Part shown: piece after piece, positions 13,301 through 25,600 of the stretch | Layout: the number at the start of each line of letters is the position of its first letter | Position numbering within the stretch: position 1 is the first letter of the stretch | Translations under genes and position numbers: made by a program | Notes under the pieces: model-generated | What the model saw: the letters and a program-made list of their open reading frames with translations, nothing else | The model's database searches: none | What the model was told of the DNA's origin: nothing | Assembly: GCA_000708835.1 (NCBI GenBank) | Contig: DF237106.1 | Location: 22,370-86,369 of the forward strand | Direction: 5' to 3' | DNA from: Klebsormidium nitens | Taxonomy: Eukaryota; Streptophyta; Klebsormidiophyceae; Klebsormidiales; Klebsormidiaceae | Length of the DNA stretch: 64,000 nucleotides

Positions 13301-16300
13301 GATCGCGATGGACGAGACGAAAATTTCGTCGTCGACGTAGATGCGAGTCGCCCGGGAGCTGCCCAGTATATACAGCGCAGACTGGAAGACCGACTGGGGG
13401 AGCGTCTCCAGCACGGTTTGCAGCAAACTGCGCGCCTCCTGGTAGTACCGAAAACTGAGCGGTTCCCCGCCCACCAAAAGATGCACCCCCAACCGCCCCA
13501 GAATACCCAAGACGTCAAACGCGGGCGTTGCCAACACTCCAAGCGGCCACAGAAGCAAGGTGAGCAGAAAGCGACGCGCGGAGATAAAGCTGCTTTCGCC
13601 GCCCGTTGAGAAGTCGGCGTCTGGCGGGCAGGGGGGCCAGAACCAGGCGACACGGACCCCCTGCGGAAGGGCTTTCCGGTCGCCTTTGCACGCCCAGCTG
13701 TCCGCCACTAGAAGCCCGGACATAAGGAAAGGCCCGGCTATGCACGGTAAGAGAACCCACATCGGCCAAACGCCCCAGACGTCTACCAAGACCAGGATAT
13801 TAAGGGCGACCGACACGGGCATGAACAGGGATGTCAGGACGCCCAGCAGCTCCTTCAGGTTTGCGACAATGCGTGACGTTCCGCCGCGCTCTTTTGGAGG
13901 GCCGGATCGCCGTTTCCGGCGGCACAACGCGGCGACCAATACCACGAGAAGAACGCCGAAGGTCGCCCACGTGACCGCCACCACGAGGACCGCGTTCTCG
14001 TTCTTGCACAGGTTCTTCTGGCGCACGTTTGTATAGCCCACTCCCACGTATGCCGCGCTCCCGGGGCCGAAGTCCAGCTTATCCAGGAAGTCGGTGTCGT
14101 TCAGATAGACGGCCCGTCCGTCCACCAGAAAGTAGTCGTCTCTGACTTGCAAATCCAACCGCCCCTGCATTTCTCCCAGCGTCTCCACCAGGTTCGCCCG
14201 CCTCTCTCGCAGCGACAGCGGAAAGATTTCCGGCGCGCCGACCGGGACGAATTTCGGCGACTCGCCCCGGACCATCACGGCAATCTTCCCCAGGCAAACC
14301 GTTCTTCTGGTCGCCCGCGAGAGTTCGGAACCGGAACCCGTGACGTCGAGAACGCAGCCCTTGGGTGAGAAGCACGACCCCCAGAAACGGATGCTCGTTA
14401 GTTGGACGCCGATCAGGCGGAAGAATTGGCAGGCGGACGGAACGTAGGACAGGTCCGGTTCAGGTGGGGCCTGGTTCAGAGGGAGGGTTTGGGCGTTGAC
14501 CGAAGTCGGTAAGCGAGCTGGTTTGCGAACACCAAATCAAATGCGTCAGGCTTTTCTATAACGTCCGGTGCAATTCTAGCTCATACGGAGTGTTCGAAGC
14601 GAAAAACTTTGTCGAATGCCTAGGTTCTGGTCTTTCCCGGCCCTTTCGTTCCTATGAGCCTGAAATAATCTCTAGGTTCTAGCGTGACGATTGTTGAGGC
14701 CACTTTTCCAGCTTCTTTGTTGGTACCGTGACCAGCGAAACGGCTACCATCAATTGGGACTTTGTTGGATGGCGGGTTGCCGGAAGATGTAATCACGGGG
14801 TCAACCGAAACCCACGTGCATCAGAACGGCAGGCAGCGTGCTGATATGTTCGAAATTCCGCAATCCTTGGCAATCAGAACGGATTTCAAGGCACCAGAAA
14901 GACCGACTCAATCGCGCAAGCTCGTCTCGTCCATTCACCTGGCTCTTGTACGTGAACTGCGCATAGGAGAGGTTCGACATCGCCGCGGCTTCAGGAGGAA
15001 AGAAGCCGTCCAAGCTTGTGTTCCGCAGCGACAGGTACTTGAGCTTCTTCAGACCGGAAAGCTCCGGCGGAATGGGGCCGGACAGCCCAGTGTAGCTCAC
15101 GTTCAACCGGGACAGGTTTGCCAGGTTGCCGAGTTCTGGGGGGATTGGACCAGTGAGTGCATTCTCCTGCAAGTAAAGTATGGACTTGAGATCTGCCGTT
15201 TCTTCTACTTGGCGTGACTCGATCTGAACTGTTGAAGAAGCGTGTCACAAGAGCTCACACCATGAGCCTTGTTCTTGAAATGATGGGCAATCAGCCTGGG
15301 GTTGAGTTTACCGGAAGGTTTGGTTGCTAAACCAGGGTCAGTAATCAGTTTATAGTATGATTTTTGACCAACAATCGCGTTGTAGCTATGTTAAAAACCT
15401 GGTATCTGCTCTCTGCTTGAGTCTGGTTATGATGAGTTTCGAAGCAGTCCGTGACCGACCATGGTTAACCGCCACAAAATCCAGTGGAACCGGGTAGAGT
15501 CCCAGAAGCTGTCCTGAATTCTGCTCCATCTTCGACGAGAAGCAGAGGAGACGTGTCAGACCATACAAACTTGATTACCTAGGGCGTCGGAAAGGGGAGG
15601 CAACTAGCCATAAACACAGAACGTTCAGAGAAGAGAACGTTACGACGAAGCCCTATGTAACCCCCAGTATACACAACTGTGCATAACGGGCCAGGTCTCA
15701 AGCTTCTGCCGGCCCGCTTGTGCGGAGAAGAGCGGCTAAGACAATTGGCAACTTGAAATACGAGTGGCATAGAAGCGACGGATAACAGACAGACGTTAGT
15801 TGCACTTCAGACTCGCAGTCTACCTACCTGCAGGAAAATGATCTGGAGTGACGTCACGGCCCCAAGCTCCCGGGGAATCGAACCGGTCAGGTTATTCTGC
15901 TCGAGGCTGAGGAAGGTGAGGTTCCGCAGGTTGGAAAGCGTGGGGGGTATGGGGCCCTCTAGCGAGTTTGCCGCCAACACAAGAAAGTTGAGCTGAGCGG
16001 CGGAGCCCAGTTCCGGCGGAATCAGGCCGGAAAGAGAGTTGTCGTACACACTGAGGTGGAAGAGGGCGGGGAGACTCCCCAGGCAGGCGGGGATCGTCCC
16101 GTTGAGAGCGTTGCCTGAGAGGCCCAGAATCTGCAGCCCTTTGGCGTCGCAGAGGTCGGTGGGAATCGGCCCCGAGAACCGGTTGTTTTCGAGGAAGAGG
16201 TAGATCAGCTGCGTCAGGAAAACCAACGGGGTTAGACATACGTGAGCGACGTAATAATTATACTGGCGCCGCTAACAGCGTGGACTTCAAGGGCAATTGT

Positions 16301-18413
16301 GTAATCAACGTCAAATGTGTCGAAGAGAGTTCTTATGCTTCTGTCAACCCGACTAGATTTCCTTCCGAACCAGGCGCTAAACACGGGTTTGAGGACAAAA
16401 CAGCTTACGCTTACGCTTACGTGTTGCACAGTTCATTGGCTCAGACCGTTCAAGCCCGTAGCAACTTCTCCTCACGAAAGAGGACTTCTGCTGGTACCAG
16501 CTTAAAGTGGACTAGTACGTTAACTCCTCAAAACCCCACCTGCACTACCACGCTAACGAACCAAAGAACGCATTGAGAACTGCAGCAACCATTCCGGCCG
16601 GCCCGCATAGGAACCCGCTTATGACCAACCCATCCAACCAAGAAGGGGAACGAAAGCGAAAGGCAAAGAGGTGAACGAATATGCAAACGCTGTACCTGCG
16701 TCGACTGGCCGAGTCCCGTAGGGAGCTCTCCCGACAGAAGGTTACCGTTGAGCGCCAATGCCAAAAGGTCGGGGAGCGCGGCGAACCCCGGGGGAAGAGG
16801 ACCGGACAGCTGGTTGAACGGAAGCAAGCAGAATTGGAGGCGCGTCAGAGCCGCAAACTCCTCCGGAATGGAACCCGTCAACTGGTTAAGACTCAGCTCT
16901 AAAAGAAGGAGCTTGGTTAGCGAACCGAGGGAAGCCGGAATAGAACCGGTCAGGTTGTTCCCGTTGAGATAGAGGAACTCTAGTGATTCGAGATTGCCCA
17001 ATTCCGGGGGAATGGAACCGCTCAGCTGGTTGACCTCCAGGCTAAGAGCTCAACCAGGTTCCCAAGCTCCCGGGGAACTTCCCCGGTTAGGTTGTTAAAC
17101 CCCAGGTTTAGAGCAAGGAGGCCGGTTAAGTTCCCGAGCCCAGGGGGAATGGTTCCGGTTAACCCGTTCTCGTCTAGGTAGAGCAGGAGGAGCTCGGGAA
17201 AGTTTTCGGGGCGGGGTATCGGCCCGGAAAGCAGGTTCGTTTTGAGGTTAAGGAAGCGCAAAGCGCTCGGCGTTCCACCCAGGTCGCCAGGAATGGGCCC
17301 CGTCAAACTATTGTTACTGGCGTCCAGAAGCAGAAGCTCCGTCAGTCGGTTGAAGCTCCCGGGAATGGGACCCGTAAAGAAGTTGTTCTGGAGATACAGG
17401 AGTCGAAGCTTGGCGGCATCGCCGAGCTCGAGGGGAATTGCCCCGGTCAGGTTGTTATCGTTGACGGCCAGGACTGCGAGGCTCGGGAGAGCGCCGAGTA
17501 TTCCAGGGAGGGTTCCGCTCAAACCGTTGGAGGAGAGGTTTAGGTTTTCGAGCCGTTGCGCGCGGCCGAGCTCCGGCAAGACTGGGCCAGTCAGGGAGTT
17601 GTTGGCTAGGGCTAACGTGGTTAGGGAAGGGAAACCGGCCGCGTCTACGGGGATCCCTCCGGACAGAAAGTTGTCGCTGATGTCAAGCTCGGTTAGGTTA
17701 ACGAGGTTGCCAAACCCGGAGGGGATCTGCCCGGTGAGCGCGTTCTGAGCCAGAGTGAGTTGCACGAGTGCACGCAACTCTGCTAAAGAGGCCGGAATTG
17801 GGCCGGTGAAGGCGTTCTGGGCGAGGTTAAGCACCGAAAGGTTAGCCAGCAAACCCAACTCCGGTGCTAAGGGCCCTGAGAACCTGTTCCCTGACAGATC
17901 TAGAATTGAGAGGTTGGTTAATTTGGTGACTGCCGTAGGGAAGCCGCCCTCAAGACCATTTTGCGACACATCCAGAACCTGTAACCTGGCCAACTCTGCA
18001 ATCTCTTCCGGAATGGACCCTCTTAGAAGGTTGTCAGACACGTTGAAATACTCGAGCTGACCAAGGTCGCCCAAACTAGGAGCCGCGTTAACCCGGGGTT
18101 CGAACCCTGTCAACCGGTTGCCAGACAAGTCGAGGGCAGTCACGTTCAAAAGGCCCCCGAGAGCCTGGGGGATTTGCCCACTTAACCGGTTGTTGGAAAA
18201 GTCGATGCCAGTGAGGAAACCGTAGTCGCCGAGCTCTTGGGGAATTGTGCCGGTTAGTAGCTCCCCCGACAAGTTGAGAGCGGCCGGGACTCCGAGGGTT
18301 AAGGTCGGGGTTAGCCGGTTGATCTCGACAATGGTTAGGGCTTCTCCTTGGGGAAGCGGACAGGTGGCGATAGCGAGAAGAGTCAGACCCAGCGTAAGGC
18401 GGATAGCGGCCAT
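10398..18413 (-). CDS. LRR ectodomain protein with polytopic XK-like membrane domain
   Basis: Start ATG at 18413 gives a signal peptide (MAAIRLTLGLTLLAIATC). Proposed exons on the minus strand are 18413-16696 (frame broken near 17040), 16208-15828, 15166-14939, 14470-13093, 11631-11389 and 10865-10398, about 1,470 residues. The first three exons encode some 25-30 plant-type 24-residue LRRs (NxLTGxIPxxLGxL), an extracellular recognition array. The 14470-13093 exon has a Cys-containing juxtamembrane region, a first membrane span (VLVVAVTWATFGVLLVVLVA), then several more spans and the segment LLQTVLETLPQSVFQSALYI, which resembles the ExxPQxxxQ signature of XK-related proteins. The exons from 11631 encode a charged helix (LLEQLLEEEARQRR) and the C-terminus. 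The junction 13093 to 11631 is out of phase, so one small exon (length 2 modulo 3) is probably missing from this model. LRR assignment is certain; the XK-like call is moderate. No kinase domain is present. Confidence 0.8.
17036..17046 (-). other. Frame break within the LRR array
   Basis: Reading on the minus strand, the LRR frame ends with LVELLAWRSTS and stop, while the next LRR (NQLSGSIPPELG) continues at once in another frame with no intron signals. Compared with the 24-residue register, seven bases are missing at about 17040; a one-base change would restore the frame but leave a 22-residue repeat. Confidence 0.75.
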
Positions 18414-19261
18414 TGATTGCAACTAGTATATGTCACCTGCAAAAAAGAAGAGAGTATGTTCTTGTCTGCATCCAATGGACGTAGCTGGCAAATCTGTTTC
18501 TGAGAAAGGATGCGCGCAAGTGGAAAGAGACGCTGATTATAATCGTTATGTGTGACATTACGTGTCCTGCTGTGCGTCTGTGATGCAGTTTCCGTTACTA
18601 CGGAAGATCCTCAGCGCCACTCATGCAAGGTTGAAAGAGGGGAAGCCATATGGGCTCCTTTTCAAGGATTCAATCCTCTTCCAAGGTACCTCTTTCTGTA
18701 AACAAATCTGAAGGCCCTCCAAGGAAACCAATTCTTGAGACTCTGACTGATGTTTCTACTGAAGAAGGCGCTTACAGACAAATCCAGATCTTATGTAAAG
18801 CCAACGGCTGTGGCTGCTGCAGGGTATCTGATGCGGGCTTGGCTTTGGACTTGCGAGTAACAAGGGGCCCGGAGGTTGGATGTGCACTTTACAGACTTTC
18901 ATTTGCTGGTTCCATGTTGTTAGTCTCGTGCTGAAAGGCAATTCTAGTCTTTTGCTGAAAGGCAATCCCTGCTGAGGATGGATATTTCTTTTTAGTATCT
19001 ACATCCACACAACGTGTCGACTCGATATCTACCGCAAATTGATGCAAGGGATGTCTGCTTGAGACAAAAGAGCGTCACAACAGCTGTATAACATCCACCA
19101 TCATGACAGTGTCGAGCCAACAAGCGGCTCCTGTGAGCTTCTGTTTTGACCATTTTCAGCTGTCTGCTTGATACGCCCCGAGGTGAGTCACAATCTATTA
19201 GAAGCAACCAGTGAAATAAACTTCAAAGCATCCGACCATTGGACTGAGGCTGACCTTGACC
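18414..19261. other. Upstream region of the LRR gene; no gene recognised
   Basis: This probably contains the LRR gene promoter and 5' UTR on the minus strand. A short direct repeat (TGCTGAAAGGCAAT) occurs twice near 18930-18968. No coding family recognised. Confidence 0.4.
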
Positions 19262-20515
19262 AAGAAATGCCAACGGACCCAAGATCTGAGAGAAGGCCTG
19301 CACATTCTTAAACTCGATCAACTTCAGCCCCATGATCGCAAATATCCCGACCAGCCATGCAAAATTCTGAAGAGCGTAAAGCACGAACCCCCTCTGAATG
19401 TTTTCCTGCCCCAGGATAACCCTGGATTTCAGGGCCAACAGATAGGCGCTGCCAACTGAGGAATTCCTACACTGGCGTCCCAAGTAGTCCAGATAGCTTC
19501 AAGAGGTGGCAGTCAGAAGCAACCTCTTCAACTGCAAAGTACATGAGACATTGCGCTATCACGCTTGGGCCAGCTGCGAGTCATCCACGGGGACACACAC
19601 AGCAATGCTCAAAGGCGCTGCATGACCAACTTTGTACATAGTTTGAAGGCTGCAAGCCCTAGATAAGCTGGCGCAGACTTAGCAATATTACGAGAGCTGC
19701 ACCTAGTCATTAACGTTGCCTCACCAAGACCCCAAAGGCTGACCAAGTGTCGAGCACTCACGGGCAGCTCACCTCAGATTGGGCATCGCATAAGCATCTA
19801 AGTGGCAATGCCCTTGCCGAGCCTTTTCACAAAGAGGCTCAATATGTAACGGGGACGACGGGTTTCAAGCAGAAATACAAGCCGCAACAACCAGGCGTGT
19901 AAGTCAACAAAAAATGTACCAGAGTTCGTTGTGGATGTGGTTCATAACTCACACATTTGAATGCTGCCGTAGGCAATGACTGCGCCTCGACTGCGGGCTT
20001 GTACATCGCCAATCAGCGCCCTGATTCTGATAGAGCGCTCTGTGCCAAGAGGAGATTGAGCTGTGGATAGGAGAATAGCATGGGGTTCTTTTGCTGAACC
20101 CGGCCTTTGTGTACTGCAGGAAAAAATCTGAAAATCTTACCTCAATGCACGGTAGCGCCAAGTGACTGCACTGGCCTGCCGATACTAGTCACCCTGGGTC
20201 TGCGGTTGCCCTTGATCAAATTTGGATAAAGCAAGTGTTGATGTACTGACAGGTCATATTGTCCTTAGTCAGCTTCAAACCAAGCCACCAGGTTGATGTA
20301 CCCAAGACGCCCAGAGGTAGCTTGCTGCAGAGACTCTCAAAAAAGGAAGATAATTTATAAACGAAGACCGCTATGACACTGATCAACAGATCATTTACAC
20401 GAAGCACTCCCTCAAGAGGCCCGTTTGTCGACTCCCTGCGCCGTTTAGATTCTGTGAAAGTGACTGTCAAGGACCCGGCGAGAAAAGAAACAAGAATCCC
20501 GACCCACTTCTTGCT
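19262..20515 (-). CDS. Putative multi-pass membrane protein (hypothetical, partial model)
   Basis: I do not recognise this family. Three minus-strand segments look coding. About 20515-20236 has hydrophobic stretches (WVGILVSFLAGSLTVTF and LLISVIAVFVYKLSSFF) separated by charged residues. About 20075-19950, between a CAG acceptor after a C/T-rich tract and a GTGAGT donor, reads ERSIRIRALIGDVQARSRG. About 19460-19262 reads GFVLYALQNFAWLVGIFAI followed by another hydrophobic stretch. Together they suggest at least four membrane spans. I could not fix the start, end or phase at every junction; a first exon could lie in the GC-rich stretch at 20690-20940. It could be a live gene or a relic. Confidence 0.35.
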
Positions 20516-20689
20516 ACTTTAATCGGTGGTGCTCCACCCTAACCACCAAGCTAACCCAACCGTGCCCCGGGCGACTCTCGACCCAAGAAAGCTTGTCTCA
20601 AGTTCAACTTCGAAATGTCGACATCAACGTGGGGTCGCGACTGGTCGCAACTGCACTTTTTCAGCAGAGGTCCTTGGTTCGTACCGTGA

Positions 20690-20940
20690 CCTTTTTGGCA
20701 CAATTGGTGCGATCAATCGAAGTTTGCCCCGGGGCGCTTCCTGCGCACCATGCAGCATCCTCGGGGAACAGTGCCTCCTGGGGAAGGGCGGGCCAGTTTG
20801 CCCCGAGGCCCTGAGTCGCTGCAAAAGCCGCCCGGGGACGCAAAGAACTTCTTTCCGGGGGTGCTATGCGCCCCGGTTTACGCCCCCCCAGGCGAACCGC
20901 GCGGCGCTGCCGTGCTGATTTTGTCGGGGGGATCCCTGAA
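20690..20940. other. GC-rich island, possibly a first exon or promoter
   Basis: This stretch is strikingly GC-rich compared with its flanks and is open in several frames on both strands, so the coding frame cannot be chosen by eye. It sits upstream (minus strand) of the hypothetical membrane protein and may be its promoter or first exon. Confidence 0.3.
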
Positions 20941-22675
20941 TTGTCATGATGATGTGGGACCTGGGGTGACAGGTATCTACTGAACAGTGAACTGTTCTGC
21001 GCTCATCACTTGCTGCTCAGCTGTTCAAAGAAACCAAGAGCGTGAAGAAAGTCGAACTCCACCTCGAAGCAAGAGGAACAGGAGAAAGAAGGAGAAGCAG
21101 CTTGGCGATGCCAGTACCGGCTAGTTGCAGAAAGAAGGGAATGCAATGACAGGTAAGCATTTGTCAGAAGAAGAGTTTACGTGCGCTCTGGCATTTCTTT
21201 GCAATCACCTCAGCTAGAACCTTGCATGTAGCCGGACATGTAGCATCAGAGCAGCAGGCTGCAGAAAGTTCAGCAGATGCATTGTCAATGTCTCATTTGA
21301 GTGACAGCATGCATCATGGTCAAGAGCAGTAGATGCAGTCTAGTGCAATACTCTGTTTCCCTATGGCCGGGGTCTATTGAATCTTGTATCTTGTCTTACC
21401 CTGTTTGACTAGAGGGCCGTCAATGCCTGCCAATCCGAGAAGTGCCGCAATGCTCTTCTATCTTGAGGCATTTTCAAAGCTTCTTTGCGAATGGAAGCAC
21501 AGGATCATGAATCCCCTGTAAGCAACTCTGGTCAAAGAGCTTGGGCAGTCTGGACTTTCAGCTCATTTTGGTGTCATTCAGTCAGGCTGTAAGAGGATTT
21601 GGGGCAGCGGTCTTCAAACCTAACCAGGCTTGGTGCAATGGTCTTAACTTATCCTGAATGAATAACCTCGACGTAAGCACGTGAAGGCAATGTCCAACAT
21701 CTCACCACAGCAAATCCCTGAGATTTTAAGTACAGATGACTATACAGGGCTTCTAGGCAGAGGTAGTGGTTATCTCATGGCTGGCCAAACCAACAATGTT
21801 GGGTGTGTCAAGACGCATGAATATCAAGTAGTTAAGTAGTTAAGTAGTTAACTCCGCCCTCACGTGAGTTTTCTAGTGGCAAAAAGTGGGTTCAGTGGTT
21901 TTCACAGAAGTGCTTTGGAAGTGCTGTCAAAGGCACCTTGCTCTTCTGTGCCACATAATTTGCCTGATCTATGTAGAATCATGCTTTCATCTTCTTTCAA
22001 TGAGACACCTCTGAGACTGGCTGGAAGTGCGTCGAAAACCAACCGGCGCCTTCTCGTAACCAGCGGTTTACCCTCCGCTAAAAGAACTCTTTTCATAGAG
22101 AAGGGTAGGGAACCCTGTTGAGAAATTCTTCAGAAAGCCAACAGGTACTGGTACCTTGTAAGTAACTTACAGGTGTTTCAACTTGCCCTCCCCCTGTTAT
22201 CCCAAACAAGGTGCAACTAACTCCTCGAATCACCAACAACATCTGTTTACTTGGAGGAGCATGTAGTCCAAGACCTGGGCAAGAAGGGTTTGAAAAGTGC
22301 GTATGCTTAGAAAGGGCAGTTCTGGACGAATATTGGGATAGTTTGGCCAAAATCCCAGTCTTCTTGGAACGCCCCACCATCAAATTCATATTCAGGACCC
22401 AACAGATTCCAACCCCCAAATTTGACCAAGTCCATTCCATCTCCTTACAGATATATACTTCTGAACTCGTCAGATTCTCGTTCTGGTGTGCCCCGTACAT
22501 CAACAGGCCCGTCTGAGGAAAGCAGACTGTGGTTGATTTGCACCAGACAGAGTCAAAAACAGACAAGTTCATTCCAGAAGCATGACGTAGAGTCCATGTA
22601 GGCCCCTCCAGACTCAATCCATTCCAACCCACTTCACACTCTCGTACAGGGACCCAGATTACGCGAGCTGTCACC
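20941..22675. other. No gene recognised; upstream of the VWA gene
   Basis: About 1.7 kb without family motifs. Contains three copies of AAGTAGTT at 21826-21849. The minus-strand open frame at 22093-22701 overlaps the start of the VWA gene and has no motif or splice support. Confidence 0.4.
21826..21849. repeat. Three perfect tandem copies of an 8-bp unit
   Basis: AAGTAGTT is repeated three times without mismatch. It is a minor microsatellite in an intergenic region. Confidence 0.8.
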
Positions 22676-25600
22676 ATGAGGGCACAGACACCTGTCACCA
22701 TGCACGCTTGGACACCTGTCCTGGTGTTCCTCCTACTAGGCTCTGCTGCCCCACAAGTCTTTGCTGGCTCGGGCGCCTTCGACGGCTCTTCCTACACCTT
22801 TTGCGTGGCCGTACTGTTCAACGCCTCAGCGAGCGACATTGCGCTCATGCAAACAGTTTTCACTGCGGCCAGTCAGGTGACCGTCTGCCATGCTAATCTC
22901 AGGTCTAACCCTCACCTAACCTTGCGTAACCACCTTGCCTGACAATCACAGCTTTTGAACAGCTATCAGACTGGACTAAAGGTGTTTGCTCACATTGTGG
23001 GAGAGGCATAAGGTGTTGCTGTGCTGGCAACCCCGGTTAGTACAGGGCTTCTATGACCACACTTTACCAGGGCGTTTGTTGAGGCAGATTTCTTTAGATG
23101 AGGACCCGCTCCAAAGTTGGTACCCTCCCTAGTCAATCCACCTCTACACCTAATTGAAACACTAAACCCGTAGTTAGGCGCCATTTATGTCTGCCTAGAC
23201 AAGCTTAGACTAAGCTAGCACCTCCACTGTTGGCCGTGAAGCTTCAGAGCGTCCGACTGGTAACCCGGTAACGTTGAGGTCAAAGTCGAGTTAGACCTCT
23301 AGTGCCATGACCTCCTGCATCATCGCCCTGCTTCTAAATCCCTTCTCCGAGATGGTAGTTGGCAGAAGCTTTTGGATCGGTCTGTTTCCTTGAGACTTGA
23401 AGCCCAAAACGGCTGCGAGGGACAAAAGGAGAACTCATCCGTCACCAAATGTCATCGTACAGCTAAACAGGTTGCGCTACCAAAGCATGACCTGGAGCAA
23501 CTCTGTCCCGTTATGCAGGTGTTTAACGATGCAACGGACGGGCAGCAGCAGTTTGGGACGATCAAAATCGTGCCCAACTCTGTGCTGTCAGATGATGCGG
23601 AGTTCTACGTCCACCCGCTCAGCGGCCGCGCTGACCCCCCGACCGCCGGCATCGGGGGAGGGGGACGCTACGGATACAAAGGGGAGGTGAGGCGCTTCGA
23701 TCATAGCGGAGGATTGTTGCAGTGATAGGCGTGATCCAAACTGGTTAGCTGGTACGAAACACTGGCAAGTTTAGACTGTGTTTAGTGACTGTCTGTCAAG
23801 TTTGGTTCAGAGGGGACATCTGCTGTTTGACTTGCGTTGAAAGCTTCAGTAAAGTGGTTGCTTGGCTGGGTTGACACTGGCAAGGACGAATTGCGAAAGG
23901 GCTTCTCATGCAGAGGAAGCTCTAACCAAGCGTCGAAAGCTCCATACTTTTTGATCGTGTTGCGTACGCAAGGCCGAAGCCTGTAAAACACAGCTCGATC
24001 CGTGTACGTAAGCGGAGCCGAACAGCTCTTTCCGAGCCTGCAAACCGCTTTTCCTTTTCTCGCAGCACGTCAATCTTTACTGGCCGGACAACTTTGCGAA
24101 CACGACCGTGGACGAGGGCGCGTTTAGCATCGCCCATGAGATGGGCCATCTAGTGTTTGGACTCGGCGATGAGTATTCGGCGAGCGGGAACACCTCGTGC
24201 GCTGCGGATACAGCTGACGGCAGCCTCTCGTAAGCGACCGCCTTTTCAGTCAACTCCCCTCCTCTGCAGTGTACGCTTGTTGAAAGAAAGAACGCATAGC
24301 AAGATCTGACGGCGTTCGCTGAATTCAGTCGTAGACATGACTTGTATATCCGTGGTACCTGTCTGAAAGAATGCCTAGCAGCATAGAAAAGAGATCCAAA
24401 CAATATCTATTAAAAACTTAACACGCCCCTATCTTTCTTGATAAAGAAAAGCTGGTGTGAGCACTTGGTCAGGCTTTGTGAACCAGTCACGCCCCCCGGA
24501 CATGAGATGAATACCGAGTCTCGTATACATGGCAATCATCTGGTTAGGCAGTTGATTTCGGTGATGTCGATGGCATGTGGTGCTTTTGCTCGACTCACTC
24601 GCAAAGCTTTGGCTGGTGTTAGGTAGAGGAGCAAGCTCTGCCCTTTGCTATTTCTCATCAATTCAAGTCGTCGAAGTTCTCAAATCGGCGGAAGCTTTGG
24701 AGAATCTGCGTTTCTTGTAAGACCTCACATTTCAGACATGTTGAACTTCCAAACCCCAGGTTTACGCTGACCGGAAGAAGTGGGCAAGCTTCATTCGTCG
24801 ATGCGGACGTTTCAACGCTTTAGTTCGTTGCTTTAAACGAATCCAGTCTTCACCTTTTTTCAAACGTGGACAACTTCCTGTCGCGCAGGTTCTGCTTGAT
24901 GGACAAACTTCCTGACGCTCGGCTCGCGCAGAAACGACACCACCGCGCGGCCGTCGCTCAAGGAGTTCTGCGTGCACGACGTGGGGGGCACCTTAACCCA
25001 CGACCCTAACCTCGACACTGACCAGAGCAAATGGCACGCGAACCGCTCCTGTTGGGACACCATCGCAAACCACACTTCCCGCCCGGCGGCCCCGCCAAAA
25101 CGGGGGCAGCTCCCCATTCCTACGGTCCCCCCTCCCTCGGTTGTCAACTTCCCGAGCACCGGTTCTGGGCTGAGTGTAGTGGTTGTGATCGACCGGTCGT
25201 ACAGCATGGATGATGACGACAAGTTTGAGTACGCTAAGGCGGGGGCGATCGCTTATATAAACTCTCTTTCTGAGGGCGACAGGCTGGCGGTGGTTTCCTT
25301 TGTGTGCGGCGCGGGGCGCGACATGGAGCTGACGTCAGTCGACGGGTCCGGCGTCGTCAAGAGCACCGCCAACAGCGCCGTTCAGAACCTGAAACTGGGC
25401 AGCGGAACCGGAATCTCCGCCGGAATCCAAGAAGCGATCGACATCCTCATCGACGCCCCGGTTCGACCCTGCCGGGAGATCATCCTCCTGCTCACCGACG
25501 GCGATTACAACTGCGACGTCCAGCCGACGCGGCTGATCCGGGTTCTGCAAACCGAGGGGATTTCGCTCAACGCGCTCGCGGTCGGAGTGGACTTAACCAC

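Noticed and set aside
13560-14036. 158-codon plus-strand frame opposite the membrane exon
   Set aside because: Antisense shadow; composition is that of a reverse-complemented hydrophobic coding exon.
17242-18060. Plus-strand open frames antisense to the LRR exon
   Set aside because: They are shadows of the LRR repeats; the minus strand has the consensus, signal peptide and splice continuity.
22093-22701. 202-codon minus-strand open frame
   Set aside because: No motif, overlaps the VWA gene start, and has no splice or family support.
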